A stretch of 64,000 nucleotides of DNA from Pseudomonadota bacterium (GTDB lineage: Bacteria > Pseudomonadota > Alphaproteobacteria > Rhizobiales > Rhizobiaceae). Location of the stretch: positions 4,031-68,030 of the forward strand of contig JAEWDP010000101.1 of the NCBI GenBank assembly GCA_023390055.1, in the 5' to 3' direction. The position numbers and the translations under genes were made by a program. Below, in pieces: positions 50,678-58,814 of this stretch (positions are counted from its first letter, which is position 1; every line of letters starts with the position of its first letter). The notes beneath the pieces were generated by a model. It had not been told where the DNA came from. It did no database searches and worked only from the letters and a program-made list of their open reading frames with translations.

Positions 50678-51099
50678 GTGGCCAGACTTACGATGACAGC
50701 AATATCTTTGCCAAGATCCTGCGGGGCGAAATCCCTTCGCACAAGGTCTATGAAGACGACGACACGCTCGCCTTCATGGATGTGATGCCACAAGCACCCG
50801 GCCATCTCCTCGTTGTACCAAAAGCACCGTCGCGCAATCTGCTGGATGCCGATCCGTCAGTCCTGGCAAAGACGATACCGGTCGTCCAGAAGCTTGCTAA
50901 AGCGGCAAAGAAGGCGTTCGACGCCGATGGCGTCTTCATTGCGCAGTTCAATGAGCAAGCTGCCGGCCAGACGGTCTATCATCTCCACTTCCACGTCATT
51001 CCTCGGCGTGATGGCGAGCCCCTGAAGCCGCATTCAGGCAAGATGGAAGATAGCGATGTCCTGAAAGCCCATGCAGACAAACTTCGAGCTGCAATCTGA
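50674..51099 (+). CDS. HIT-family nucleotide hydrolase
   Basis: 141 residues, overlapping the upstream gene by 4 bp. NIFAKILRGEIPSHKVYEDD at the N-terminus and the histidine triad HLHFHVIPR near residue 102 are intact. HIT proteins of this type (HinT-like) hydrolyse nucleoside phosphoramidates or dinucleoside polyphosphates. End of the RidA-GDPD-acyltransferase-HIT unit. Confidence 0.95.
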   Translation: MSGQTYDDSNIFAKILRGEIPSHKVYEDDDTLAFMDVMPQAPGHLLVVPKAPSRNLLDADPSVLAKTIPVVQKLAKAAKKAFDADGVFIAQFNEQAAGQTVYHLHFHVIPRRDGEPLKPHSGKMEDSDVLKAHADKLRAAI

Positions 51100-51224
51100 C
51101 CCTTGCAAGGAAGCATCACGGCATTGCCTGATGCATTTGTCCTGGCAGACGCCATTAACAAGCCTGTCCGGCTTACCGACTGGATCTAGCGCTGATCGCT
51201 TGGTATCCCTTATCGGCACCATAC

Positions 51225-51241
51225 GTACATATCTCTTGTAC
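51225..51241. promoter_or_regulatory. Palindrome GTACA-N7-TGTAC before the Phd-type antitoxin gene
   Basis: A 5-bp inverted repeat 37 bp upstream of the antitoxin start, overlapping a TACATAT stretch usable as -10. Phd/YefM antitoxins repress their own promoter through short palindromes, so this is a plausible operator. Confidence 0.4.
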
Positions 51242-51277
51242 AACACCATGGGCCATGATGGCCTACCTAAAGAACAA

Positions 51278-51559
51278 ATGCCGGATCGCACGATGCCCCA
51301 ATCCAGCTACAACATCAGCGAAGCCCGCAGGAACTTTGCCGAGGTCCTCGAGCGCGCGAATAAAGGCGAGGAAATTGTCATCATGCGTGGCAACGATGTC
51401 TATGCCCGCATCGGTCCCGCCCATTCCGCAGGCAAAAGACCATTCGGCCTGCTGCGCCACCGTGCGCTTTCCGAGAACCTGTTCGACGAACGCGATCCCG
51501 AACAGGAGGCTATCGACGCCGGTGAATGGAATGACGATGTCGGAGTGTGGCAAAGGTAA
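51278..51559 (+). CDS. Phd/YefM-type antitoxin
   Basis: 93 residues from ATG 51278; ATG 51293 is an alternative. YNISEARRNFAEVLERANKG followed by EEIVIMRGNDVYARIGPA is the Phd/YefM DNA-binding and dimerisation domain. The C-terminus (LLRHRALSENLFDERDPEQE) is the toxin-binding tail typical of antitoxins paired with PIN-domain toxins. The reading frame is intact although the partner gene is broken, which raises the question whether it is still maintained as a regulator. Confidence 0.82.
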   Translation: MPDRTMPQSSYNISEARRNFAEVLERANKGEEIVIMRGNDVYARIGPAHSAGKRPFGLLRHRALSENLFDERDPEQEAIDAGEWNDDVGVWQR

Positions 51560-51958
51560 CCGGCCCATGGCGAACCAAGTCCGCGAAGCTGCTGCTCGAC
51601 AGCCATGCCGTATACTGGTGGACGATCGGCAGCAATCACCTTTCGTCGACAGCACGCTCGCTGATCGAAGACAAGACCAACACCATCCTGGTTAGCACGG
51701 GCTCCCTTTATGAATTCGACACCAAGATGCGGCTGAAGAAACTCGATCTGAAGCCGCAGGAATTGAGAGCAGCTGTCAGGGCCAGCGGTCTTCAGACAAT
51801 TGCGATCAACAATCTGCATGCCGAACTAGCTGCCGCCTTCGACTGGGAGCACCGGGCCGTGGGATCGAATTCTGGCGGCCCAGGCAAGACTGGAGCACTG
51901 CACTTTTGTTTCGACGGATGTCGAGTTCGAAGCGGTACTGCACGAACGCATCTGGTAA
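51547..51958 (+). pseudogene. PIN-domain toxin gene, frameshifted
   Basis: Starts at GTG 51547, overlapping the antitoxin by 13 bp. The first frame reads KLLLDSHAVYWWTIGSNHLS, then ISLYEFDTK-like SLYEFDTKMRLKKL, and reaches AELAAAFDWEHR at about 51855. The expected continuation, PWDRILAAQARLEHCTFVST and EFEAVLHERIW before TAA at 51956-51958, is present but in the +1 frame. A 2-nt deletion in the GGGCC region therefore separates the halves and removes the conserved D-P-x-D segment and the last catalytic acids. The toxin is very likely inactive. The remaining 200 bp to the UspA gene hold nothing else. Confidence 0.75.
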
Positions 51959-52160
51959 GACGCGCTGAACATGAAAAATGCTGGTGGAGAGCGCTGAGGC
52001 AGCGGGTCGGTCTGAGGACCAGGAAAGAAATGACGAGACCAAGGACATGGCCGTCACCATCAACAGCCCTCCCTGAGGGCATTCGTCCTGACGGACGCCA
52101 TCAACAAGCCTGTCCAGTTCACCGGACAGACAGGTAGTCCCATAAAGGTTGCCTGGAGAT

Positions 52161-52607
52161 CTATAGCTCGTCGACGTCGTGTTGCGCCACCAGGAGGCTG
52201 CATCCGAGCTGTTCCAGAAGGCTTGCACCAACAGAGCCTCCCCACCACCGTGCCAACGCGCTTTGGCGACGGTGACCGACAATGACGAGGTCCGCACCGA
52301 TCTCCCTTGCGACCGCGGAAATCTGTTCTGCGGGATTGCCATATTCAAGCCGTGCGGTTGTCGAAATACCGACAGACTCGACATGCTCCAGACCCGCGGT
52401 CAGAATTTGTCGGTATTCGGCGTGCTGGTGCTCGGCAGCAACTGGAGCTGCCCCTGCTCCTTCTGCCATGAGCACTCCGGTCGACAGATTGACCACTGCA
52501 AGCAGGAAGACCTCGGCTCCACAAAGCCGTGCCAGCATGACACCTTCGTGCAATGCGTGCCGTCCTTCGACAGAGCCGTCGTAAGCCAGCAGAATTTTTT
52601 CATACAT
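52161..52607 (-). CDS. Universal stress protein (UspA family)
   Basis: 148 residues from the ATG at 52607 with GAGG 6 nt upstream; a longer frame to 53000 is antisense to the marR-like gene. The fold is marked by KILLAYDGSVEGRHALHEGV at the start and VIVGHRRQSALARWWGGSVG near residue 113-132. The second resembles the ATP-binding G-x2-G-x9-G-S motif with changes, so nucleotide binding is uncertain. Divergent from the regulator-efflux operon and may be under the same control. Confidence 0.88.
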   Translation of the reverse strand: MYEKILLAYDGSVEGRHALHEGVMLARLCGAEVFLLAVVNLSTGVLMAEGAGAAPVAAEHQHAEYRQILTAGLEHVESVGISTTARLEYGNPAEQISAVAREIGADLVIVGHRRQSALARWWGGSVGASLLEQLGCSLLVAQHDVDEL

Positions 52608-52658
52608 CTTGTGCCTCATCACCATCAAAGGATTGCCAGATGGAACCTTGTCGAATAT

Positions 52659-52689
52659 AGATAGCACCCTACTTAATAGGAAGCTATCT
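52659..52689. promoter_or_regulatory. Nested palindrome, probable MarR operator
   Basis: AGATAGC (52659-52665) and GCTATCT (52683-52689) are a perfect 7-bp inverted repeat; inside and exactly concentric (centre 52674) lie CCTA (52668-52671) and TAGG (52677-52680). The 31-bp element ends 2 bp before the marR-like ATG and about 50 bp from uspA, so one regulator dimer could control both directions. Confidence 0.65.
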
Positions 52690-52691
52690 CT

Positions 52692-53114
52692 ATGGACAAG
52701 GGCGCAGAGTTTGCCCTGGAGATTGGTCGGGTAAGCCGATGGTGGCGCACCCGGCTGAACGACCGGGTCAAACATCTCGAACTCAATCAGGCTCGCTGGA
52801 TCGTTCTGCTCCAGCTGAAGAATTTCGGCCCGGCCTCGCAGCGCGAACTCGCCGAACGCGTGGGCGTCGAGGGACCTTCGCTGGTGCGCGTGCTTGATCG
52901 GCTGGAGGAACAGGGCTTCATCGAGCGTCGTGCGTCCGGAGAAGATCGCCGCATCAAGAACATACACCTGACGGAGGCAGCCAAGCCGGTTCTCGCGCAA
53001 ATCACCGAACTGTCCAACGAATTGCGCCAGGAACTTCTGGCAGGAATCCCCTCCGAAAACATTGAAACCGCCTTACAGGTCCTCAAAACGATCAGCGGGC
53101 GACTGGAAAGATAA
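52692..53114 (+). CDS. MarR-family transcriptional regulator
   Basis: 140 residues. Winged helix-turn-helix ASQRELAERVGVEGPSLVRV followed by LDRLEEQGFIERRASGEDRR is the MarR signature, with dimerisation helices at both ends. In EmrR/MarR-type loci the regulator represses itself and downstream efflux genes and is released by phenolic or lipophilic drugs. Here it precedes EmrA- and EmrB-type genes and starts on the edge of a palindromic site. Confidence 0.92.
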   Translation: MDKGAEFALEIGRVSRWWRTRLNDRVKHLELNQARWIVLLQLKNFGPASQRELAERVGVEGPSLVRVLDRLEEQGFIERRASGEDRRIKNIHLTEAAKPVLAQITELSNELRQELLAGIPSENIETALQVLKTISGRLER

Positions 53115-53118
53115 CAAA

Positions 53119-54294
53119 GTGAACATCACGGTCAAAGATCCCGGGAACAACAAGGACAACCGACTGGCCACAGAAGACGATGGAGCAACCACCGCGGCCA
53201 CTGCGACAAAGGTGCAAGGCCGGCGCCGGCTGCGGACCCTTCTCCCGATCGCCATAATTGTTGCGGCAGCCGTTATTGGTTGGCCATGGCTTGCCGAGCG
53301 ATGGTCACACATTGCGATCAATGACGCCCGCATTGCCGGAAATCTGGTTCTACTCAGCAGCGAGGTGAGCGGCCGCATTGCAAGCATCTCCGTGATTGCA
53401 GGCGACCACGTCTCCAAGGGCCAGTTGTTGGCCAGCATTGATGACGAGGAAGTCCGCTTCGAACTCGAGGCCCTGGACGCCCAGAAGAAGAGCATCGGCG
53501 CCCAGAAGCAACAATTGCGCAGTCAACAGGCGATGATCCGCAAGCAGGTCGAGGTCAAGCTCATTGCCGGCAGATCGCAGATCACGGCGGCAGAAGCGAG
53601 CCACAAGGCCAGCGAAGCGGTCCTGCAGAATGCACACAGTCGTTTCGAACGCATCAGCACCCTTGCAAAGAGGAACATCAGCTCCACGCAGTCCCTTGAG
53701 GAAGCACAGGCAGACTTGTCCACCGCCCAGAGCCAGGAACAGGCCACGGCAGCGGGCATAGAAACGGCGACAGCCAATCTCGCGGTCATCCGTTCACAGG
53801 AAGCAGAGATCGCGGTCCTCGATCGGCAGATCGCCAGCCTCGATGCACAGGAAGCAGAGATTGTCGCACAGCGCGCACAAAAGGAGGTCGAACTCTCGCG
53901 ACGCCAGATCCATGCAACATTTGACGGCGTGGTGGGCAATACCTTCATTGAAGCTGGCGAGTACGTATCCCCCGGTTCTCGACTGCTGATCTACCACGAC
54001 CCGGAGACGGTCTGGGTCGATGCCAATGTCAAGGAAACCAACTTCGGGCAGGTAAAGATCGGCGCACCTGTCAAGATCACAGTCGATGCCTATCCCGACA
54101 TCGAGTTCAGTGGCGAGGTCGTTCGCCTGGGTCAGGCGGCCACCAGCCAGTTCGCGCTATTGCCCAGTCCCAATCCAAGCGGCAATTTCACCAAGATAAC
54201 CCAACGCCTGCCGATCCGGGTTGCGATCGAACAGCGCGACGGTCTTCTTCGACCTGGCATGATGGTGGAACTGAGCGTCGATGTCATCGATTGA
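53119..54294 (+). CDS. HlyD/EmrA-family periplasmic adaptor
   Basis: 391 residues from GTG 53119 (GGAAAG upstream). A cytoplasmic head with many Asn/Asp, one membrane helix near residue 40-58 (LLPIAIIVAAAVIGWPWL), then the lipoyl-type half motif GRIASISVIAGDHVSKGQLL, a long coiled coil (about 110-260) and the second half ATFDGVVGNTFIEAGEYVSPG. The protein links the inner-membrane pump EmrB-like protein to an outer channel. It overlaps the pump gene by 14 bp. Confidence 0.92.
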   Translation: MNITVKDPGNNKDNRLATEDDGATTAATATKVQGRRRLRTLLPIAIIVAAAVIGWPWLAERWSHIAINDARIAGNLVLLSSEVSGRIASISVIAGDHVSKGQLLASIDDEEVRFELEALDAQKKSIGAQKQQLRSQQAMIRKQVEVKLIAGRSQITAAEASHKASEAVLQNAHSRFERISTLAKRNISSTQSLEEAQADLSTAQSQEQATAAGIETATANLAVIRSQEAEIAVLDRQIASLDAQEAEIVAQRAQKEVELSRRQIHATFDGVVGNTFIEAGEYVSPGSRLLIYHDPETVWVDANVKETNFGQVKIGAPVKITVDAYPDIEFSGEVVRLGQAATSQFALLPSPNPSGNFTKITQRLPIRVAIEQRDGLLRPGMMVELSVDVID

Positions 54295-55876
54295 AGCCCT
54301 CTTCGACCATTACGGGTCGGCCTATCGCTGGTTCGCGACCGCTACGGTCATGATTGCAACAGTTGCGGTCGTCCTTTCCACGACGATCGTCAATGTTGCC
54401 ATTCCTGATGTGATGGGCGCCTTCGGGATCAGCCAGGTACAGGCACAGTGGATCTCGACGGGTTTCCTTGCCGCCATGACGGCCACCATGCTGTTGACCG
54501 ACTGGGCTGACAAGGCATTCGGTCTGCGCGCCACGATGATCGGAGCACTGTCGATCTTCATGTTCGGCTCGATCCTGGGAGGCATTGCACCGAACGAGAA
54601 CATCCTGACGATCGCGCGGGTTGTCCAGGGGGCAGCGGCCGGCGTCGTACAGCCTCTTGCCATGATCCTGCTGTTCCAGGTCTATCCTCCCGATCAGCGT
54701 GGTGCGGCGATGGGCATATTCGGTATCGGTGTGGTACTAGCGCCGGCGCTTGGTCCGTGGATCGGCGGGCTTCTCATCGACAGCTTCAGCTGGCACTATG
54801 TCTTCTTTCTCGGAATACCTTTCGCCATTATTGGCATCCTTCTTTCCAACCTGTTCTTGCCGACCAGAAAGCAGACGGGTCCCCGTCCAGGCTTCGACTG
54901 GGGTGGTATGGGACTGCTGTGCATTTTTCTCGCAGCTCTCCTCAATGCCCTGACCAACGCGCAACGGCAGGGATGGACTTCGGATCCGATCCTCCTCCAG
55001 TTCACCATCGCGACGATCGCGGCAGCTGCATTCATCTGGTGGGAATTAAAGACTGAAAAGCCGATGCTCGACCTCAGGCTTTTCGCCAATCTGCCGTTCT
55101 CGGCTGCCTCGCTTGTCTCCTTCATAATGGGTGCGGGATTGTTCGGATCGACCTATCTGGTCCCGCTTTTCGTTCAGACGATCCAGGGAATGACTCCAAC
55201 GCAAGCAGGGCTGCTTTTGATGCCCTCCGGTCTCGTACTGGTCCTCGTCTTTCCGCTCGCAGGCCGTCTTTCCGATCGTATTCCAGAGGGCTATCTGATC
55301 GGAAGCGGCATGTTCATCTTTGCCTGGTCTTCCTATCTGACCACATCGATCAGCATCAATACGACGTTCTGGACACTGGCCTGGTGGACGGTGTTGTCAC
55401 GTATCGGCCTCGGCCTTGTCTTTCCTTCCATCACCGCCGGCTCGCTGAAAGTGCTTCCGCCTGATCTCGTCGGGCAAGGTTCTGGCGCGGTCAATTTCAC
55501 GCGCCAGCTTGGCGGCGCCTTCGGCGTCAATCTGCTGGCCGTCCTTCTGGAACGCCGCACCATGTTTCATGCCGACGCCCTGACAGTGAGCCAGACCAGT
55601 GACAACCCGGCAACCATGGAACTTCTCAAGAGGCTGACAGGTCTGGTCAAGAGCGCTGGATTGCCGGACTTCCAGCAATTGCCGGCAGCACTGCAGTATC
55701 TTGCGCAGATGATCTCCATCCAGGCAAACACACTCGCCTTCCAGGATGGTTTCCTCGTGGTCACCTGCATCTTTTTGCTCGCACTCGTTCCGACATGGAT
55801 GCTGCACCAGGCCCAGAAGAAAATCGGGCACCGGCGAAACCAGATCCGTAGGCAATCGCGTGAGGCCGTCTCCTGA
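54281..55876 (+). CDS. EmrB/QacA-type MFS drug efflux transporter (DHA2)
   Basis: 531 residues, 14 predicted helices. TIVNVAIPDVMGAFGISQVQ near residue 36 and ISTGFLAAMTATMLLTDWAD near 60 are the DHA2 motifs, and GPWIGGLLIDSFSWHYVFFL near 155 is motif C of proton antiporters. It uses the proton gradient to expel lipophilic compounds together with the EmrA-type adaptor. The last gene of the operon. Confidence 0.93.
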   Translation: MSSIEALFDHYGSAYRWFATATVMIATVAVVLSTTIVNVAIPDVMGAFGISQVQAQWISTGFLAAMTATMLLTDWADKAFGLRATMIGALSIFMFGSILGGIAPNENILTIARVVQGAAAGVVQPLAMILLFQVYPPDQRGAAMGIFGIGVVLAPALGPWIGGLLIDSFSWHYVFFLGIPFAIIGILLSNLFLPTRKQTGPRPGFDWGGMGLLCIFLAALLNALTNAQRQGWTSDPILLQFTIATIAAAAFIWWELKTEKPMLDLRLFANLPFSAASLVSFIMGAGLFGSTYLVPLFVQTIQGMTPTQAGLLLMPSGLVLVLVFPLAGRLSDRIPEGYLIGSGMFIFAWSSYLTTSISINTTFWTLAWWTVLSRIGLGLVFPSITAGSLKVLPPDLVGQGSGAVNFTRQLGGAFGVNLLAVLLERRTMFHADALTVSQTSDNPATMELLKRLTGLVKSAGLPDFQQLPAALQYLAQMISIQANTLAFQDGFLVVTCIFLLALVPTWMLHQAQKKIGHRRNQIRRQSREAVS

Positions 55877-56089
55877 CACCTGACAGGATTGCCGATTGCA
55901 GACCTTTCCTGCGATAGTGGCAATCTCGAATAGGCTCTTCAGGCTGTACCGGCGTCTACGTGACACTGCCCGGTGACATGGCGCAGTCATGCAAGCGGTA
56001 TCAGTACTTCATCGCCGCCGCGAGAATATCAGGGCCCTTCCTTCCGGGCCTGGCTCTCTGCGCGAAGACAAGCCACCAATCCCGATAGA

Positions 56090-56533
56090 CTATTCCCTGA
56101 TCTCGGCTACGACGAGGTTGATAAGCTTTTGCAGGCTGTCCTGCCAGCCAAGGTAGCAGGCTTCAAGGGGGATCAGATCGGGAATTCCTGTCTGCTCGAC
56201 GTTCATTTCCGTCCCGACCGACACGGCCTTCAGCGTCACTGTAACCTTCATCTCGCCGGGTAAGTTCGGATCATCGAACCTGTCGGTGTAAACGAGGCGC
56301 TGGCCTTCAACCAGCTCCAGGTATTCGCCTCCGAACGAATGGCTTTCACCGGTTCCAAAGTTGCGAAACGACATTTTATGCCGTCCACCGACCCTGGCAT
56401 CAAGTTCGTGGACAGTGCAGATGAAGCCGAAAGGTGGCAACCAGCTTGCCACCGCATCCGGTTCGACAAATGCCCGATAGACCTTTTCCGGACTGGTGGC
56501 GATGACGCGGTGCAGGCGCACAGTATTTGTCAT
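56090..56533 (-). CDS. SRPBCC/AHSA1-family protein
   Basis: 147 residues. VRLHRVIATSPEKVYRAFVE at the start, ASWLPPFGFICTVHELDARV and GGRHKMSFRN are the START-like (activator of Hsp90 ATPase homologue 1) pattern, and the C-terminal helix GWQDSLQKLINLV closes the cavity. Members bind hydrophobic ligands or act as stress factors; no specific role can be read here. A 213-bp spacer separates it from the efflux gene and convergent transcription is expected. Confidence 0.88.
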   Translation of the reverse strand: MTNTVRLHRVIATSPEKVYRAFVEPDAVASWLPPFGFICTVHELDARVGGRHKMSFRNFGTGESHSFGGEYLELVEGQRLVYTDRFDDPNLPGEMKVTVTLKAVSVGTEMNVEQTGIPDLIPLEACYLGWQDSLQKLINLVVAEIRE

Positions 56534-56706
56534 ATCTGAATTCCTTCCAGGTGGATGATGTCTCTCGGAAACCTGGAGAAACCCGGTTAGAGGCTCCTCT
56601 TCCAGTTCCGCCTTGAAGACGTTTGCCCGGATTGCGGCCCGACATCAAAATCGAAATTTTGGCAGTTTCTTCAAATCATGCTGCTCCGATCATCACCGTG
56701 GAGGCA

Positions 56707-57570
56707 TCACGCAGGGTTTTCATAGCCGTTACGGTCGGGAAACGGCCAGCCTTGAAACAGATCCATATCGGGCCTGAAGATCTCCACCTTAAGCGGGTAG
56801 CAGGAAGCGGCATCACTCGAATGACTGTCACCGCAATCGCCACCCGGGCAGGCAGAGAGCGCGCCAATGAGATCGATTTCGGCAAAGAGTTCCAGAAAAT
56901 CGCCTGGACGGACCGGGCTTGCCTTCATGAAGTACTGATGTGTGTCTCTGGTGAACCCCGTGCACATGAAGACGTTCAACACGTCATGAATGTGCGGCTC
57001 AGCCTCTGCAAACGTCAGGTCCTTGTGGGAAGCCAGGGCGCGGCAGAGATTGGAATGGCAGCAGTTATGATAGTCACCCCCAGATAAGAGGCGGTTCGTG
57101 TAAGGATCGCATCGTGTCCCGATAACATCATGCACCCCTGCCCCATCGTCGTCAAAGCCATACCAGTCGAGGGTATCGTGGGTAATCGTCGCCATAGGTC
57201 TCAGCGACGGCAATGTGCTCCAGAGCCGGTCTCCAACACCAACATGCGTCGCGTGCAGCGCGCGCGTCTTGCCGCTGAAGAAACGTTCATGGAGGTCATG
57301 CGCGTTCCACAGGTTGAGATCTCCGACCTGCGGGCCGTCAACACTGACGATCCGGAAGAAATGTCCCCGTGGCACATGAAAACTGCACCCTTCTCGCGGT
57401 GGCACGATCACGTCGTCCACCTTTGTCAGCGTCTGGCGCGCCTTTTCCAGAAGGTCAAGGTCAGGCGCCACCAGTGTGCCATTGGGATAGACGACCACCG
57501 GTTTTCGTGCCCGTCGCTCAGCCGCGTCGGCCGGTGGCTGAGAGTGTTCCAGGTTCGTCTGTTGCGCCAT
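56707..57570 (-). CDS. DUF1989 (urea carboxylase-associated-like) protein
   Basis: 287 residues. VPRGHFFRIVSVDGPQVGDL near residue 67, then NLWNAHDLHERFFSGKTRAL, the metal-site-like TRCDPYTNRLLSGGDYHNCC near 150 and SCYPLKVEI near 260 match DUF1989. In some bacteria such proteins accompany urea carboxylase and allophanate hydrolase and act as carboxyguanidine deiminase subunits; neither enzyme is present nearby. The gene precedes azlD on the other side, on the same strand, with a 36-bp gap, so it starts or sits within a unit with AzlCD. The pathway here is unresolved. Confidence 0.85.
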   Translation of the reverse strand: MAQQTNLEHSQPPADAAERRARKPVVVYPNGTLVAPDLDLLEKARQTLTKVDDVIVPPREGCSFHVPRGHFFRIVSVDGPQVGDLNLWNAHDLHERFFSGKTRALHATHVGVGDRLWSTLPSLRPMATITHDTLDWYGFDDDGAGVHDVIGTRCDPYTNRLLSGGDYHNCCHSNLCRALASHKDLTFAEAEPHIHDVLNVFMCTGFTRDTHQYFMKASPVRPGDFLELFAEIDLIGALSACPGGDCGDSHSSDAASCYPLKVEIFRPDMDLFQGWPFPDRNGYENPA

Positions 57571-57606
57571 GTCATATCCCTCCTCGAAAAAGTTGAAGTC
57601 GATTGG

Positions 57607-57945
57607 TCAAAATCCCAGCAGATAGAGACCGCCGGCCAGAAACAGCGTCGATGTCAGTACCGCGACAGCCACACGCTGGCCAGCCACAAGAAATGCCAAA
57701 AATCCGATGGCGGCCGCCAGGATGCGCAACCACAGGGGCGTCGCCGTCAAGGTGCCAATCGGAAAGACGATCAGTTTGGCAGTGACTGCCATGACCAGCG
57801 CCGTAGCGACCGCCCTCACCCAGTGGAGTGCCTCTGAATCCGCATCAAGGCGATTGCCGATGAAAACGCCAACCCAGCGCCAGATATCCGTTGCAAGCCA
57901 GCCGGCAACGATGACAACGACATAGGTCCACCACTCTGCGATCAT
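57607..57945 (-). CDS. azlD: AzlD-family membrane protein
   Basis: 112 residues from the ATG at 57945 (GGAGG upstream). Helices YVVVIVAGWLATDIWRWVG, ALVMAVTAKLIVFP and AAAIGFLAFLVAGQRVAVAV match AzlD, the small partner of AzlC. It overlaps the azlC stop as ATGA. AzlCD exports branched-chain amino acids or their analogues; the pair is retained intact. Confidence 0.85.
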   Translation of the reverse strand: MIAEWWTYVVVIVAGWLATDIWRWVGVFIGNRLDADSEALHWVRAVATALVMAVTAKLIVFPIGTLTATPLWLRILAAAIGFLAFLVAGQRVAVAVLTSTLFLAGGLYLLGF

Positions 57946-58700
57946 GAGCGGCCCTCCGTTGTGGACACGGGCTCGCTTTTTTTGCGGCGCCAGTGTCGAT
58001 CGACCATATAGGCAATGGTTCCACCACCTATCCCGGCATAAAGGACATCGAAGTCTGGAGAGACAAGCGCCATCAACGGGCCGGCCATGAGGCCGATCAC
58101 GAAGGCAAGCCTGACGACAGCCTGTCTTGCTGTCGCCCAGATCGAGGCCAGGAAATAGACGGGTGCAAGCATGTAGAGCGCACCCGATATGAGTGGTGGA
58201 AATCCGGCAACGACCCCGTAGCACACGGCAACGATCACGGTATTGGCGAGTGTCAGCGTGATACCGAAACCCGCAAAGAACGTCGTTCGATGCTTGCGCG
58301 GGACATCGCCAAGCCGCTGCATTGCGAAGACCCAGGCGGTAATGGCGATGAAGTGTGAAAGCAGGACGAGCAGCCAGGTCGGTGTCTTGTCCGTTCGCAT
58401 TTCCGGCAGAATGGATGCGACCATCGGCATCATACGGATCGATGAAAGGCTTACAGCCAGGAAGATCGCCGCAATATGCGCACCACTGGCCATCATGCCG
58501 ACGAGAATCATCTTCGCCGGCAGCGCCCAGATTGATATCGTCATGAAGATCGCTTCACCGCGGGTGACCCCCGCTTCGAATGCGAACGCACTAAAGCCGA
58601 CAAACGACGTCATCAGGATCAGCGCCGGCATCGATGTGATGCCGCGCATTCCTTTCAAGAACCAGTATGAACCAGGGCGACTGTCACTAACTGGAGACAT
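57942..58700 (-). CDS. azlC: AzlC-family branched-chain amino acid exporter subunit
   Basis: 252 residues from the ATG at 58700 (MSPVSDSRPGSYWF); a longer frame to 58769 is less likely since it runs through a hairpin. MPALILMTSFVGFSAFAFEAG near the start (quoted in part: SFVGFSAFAFEAG, then GVTRGEAIFMTISIWALP) and the remaining five helices match AzlC. The protein is the large subunit of the AzlCD exporter. The DUF1989 gene 37 bp beyond azlD may share its transcript. Confidence 0.88.
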   Translation of the reverse strand: MSPVSDSRPGSYWFLKGMRGITSMPALILMTSFVGFSAFAFEAGVTRGEAIFMTISIWALPAKMILVGMMASGAHIAAIFLAVSLSSIRMMPMVASILPEMRTDKTPTWLLVLLSHFIAITAWVFAMQRLGDVPRKHRTTFFAGFGITLTLANTVIVAVCYGVVAGFPPLISGALYMLAPVYFLASIWATARQAVVRLAFVIGLMAGPLMALVSPDFDVLYAGIGGGTIAYMVDRHWRRKKSEPVSTTEGRS

Positions 58701-58741
58701 GCTGGACCGCAACGCGCGACGGGTAAGGCGTAAAAGACCAG

Positions 58742-58767
58742 GATGCCGGACCGAAAGGCCCGGCATC
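58742..58767 (-). terminator. Hairpin downstream of clpA
   Basis: GATGCCGG (58742-58749) and CCGGCATC (58760-58767), an 8-bp stem with a 10-nt loop, lies 48 bp past the clpA stop on the minus strand and is followed by CTGGTCTTTT. It would separate clpA from the azlCD genes. Confidence 0.55.
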
Positions 58768-58814
58768 AATTTGACAAATCCAGGGTGCTGGCTTCCAGAT
58801 CACGAGCTTCCGGA

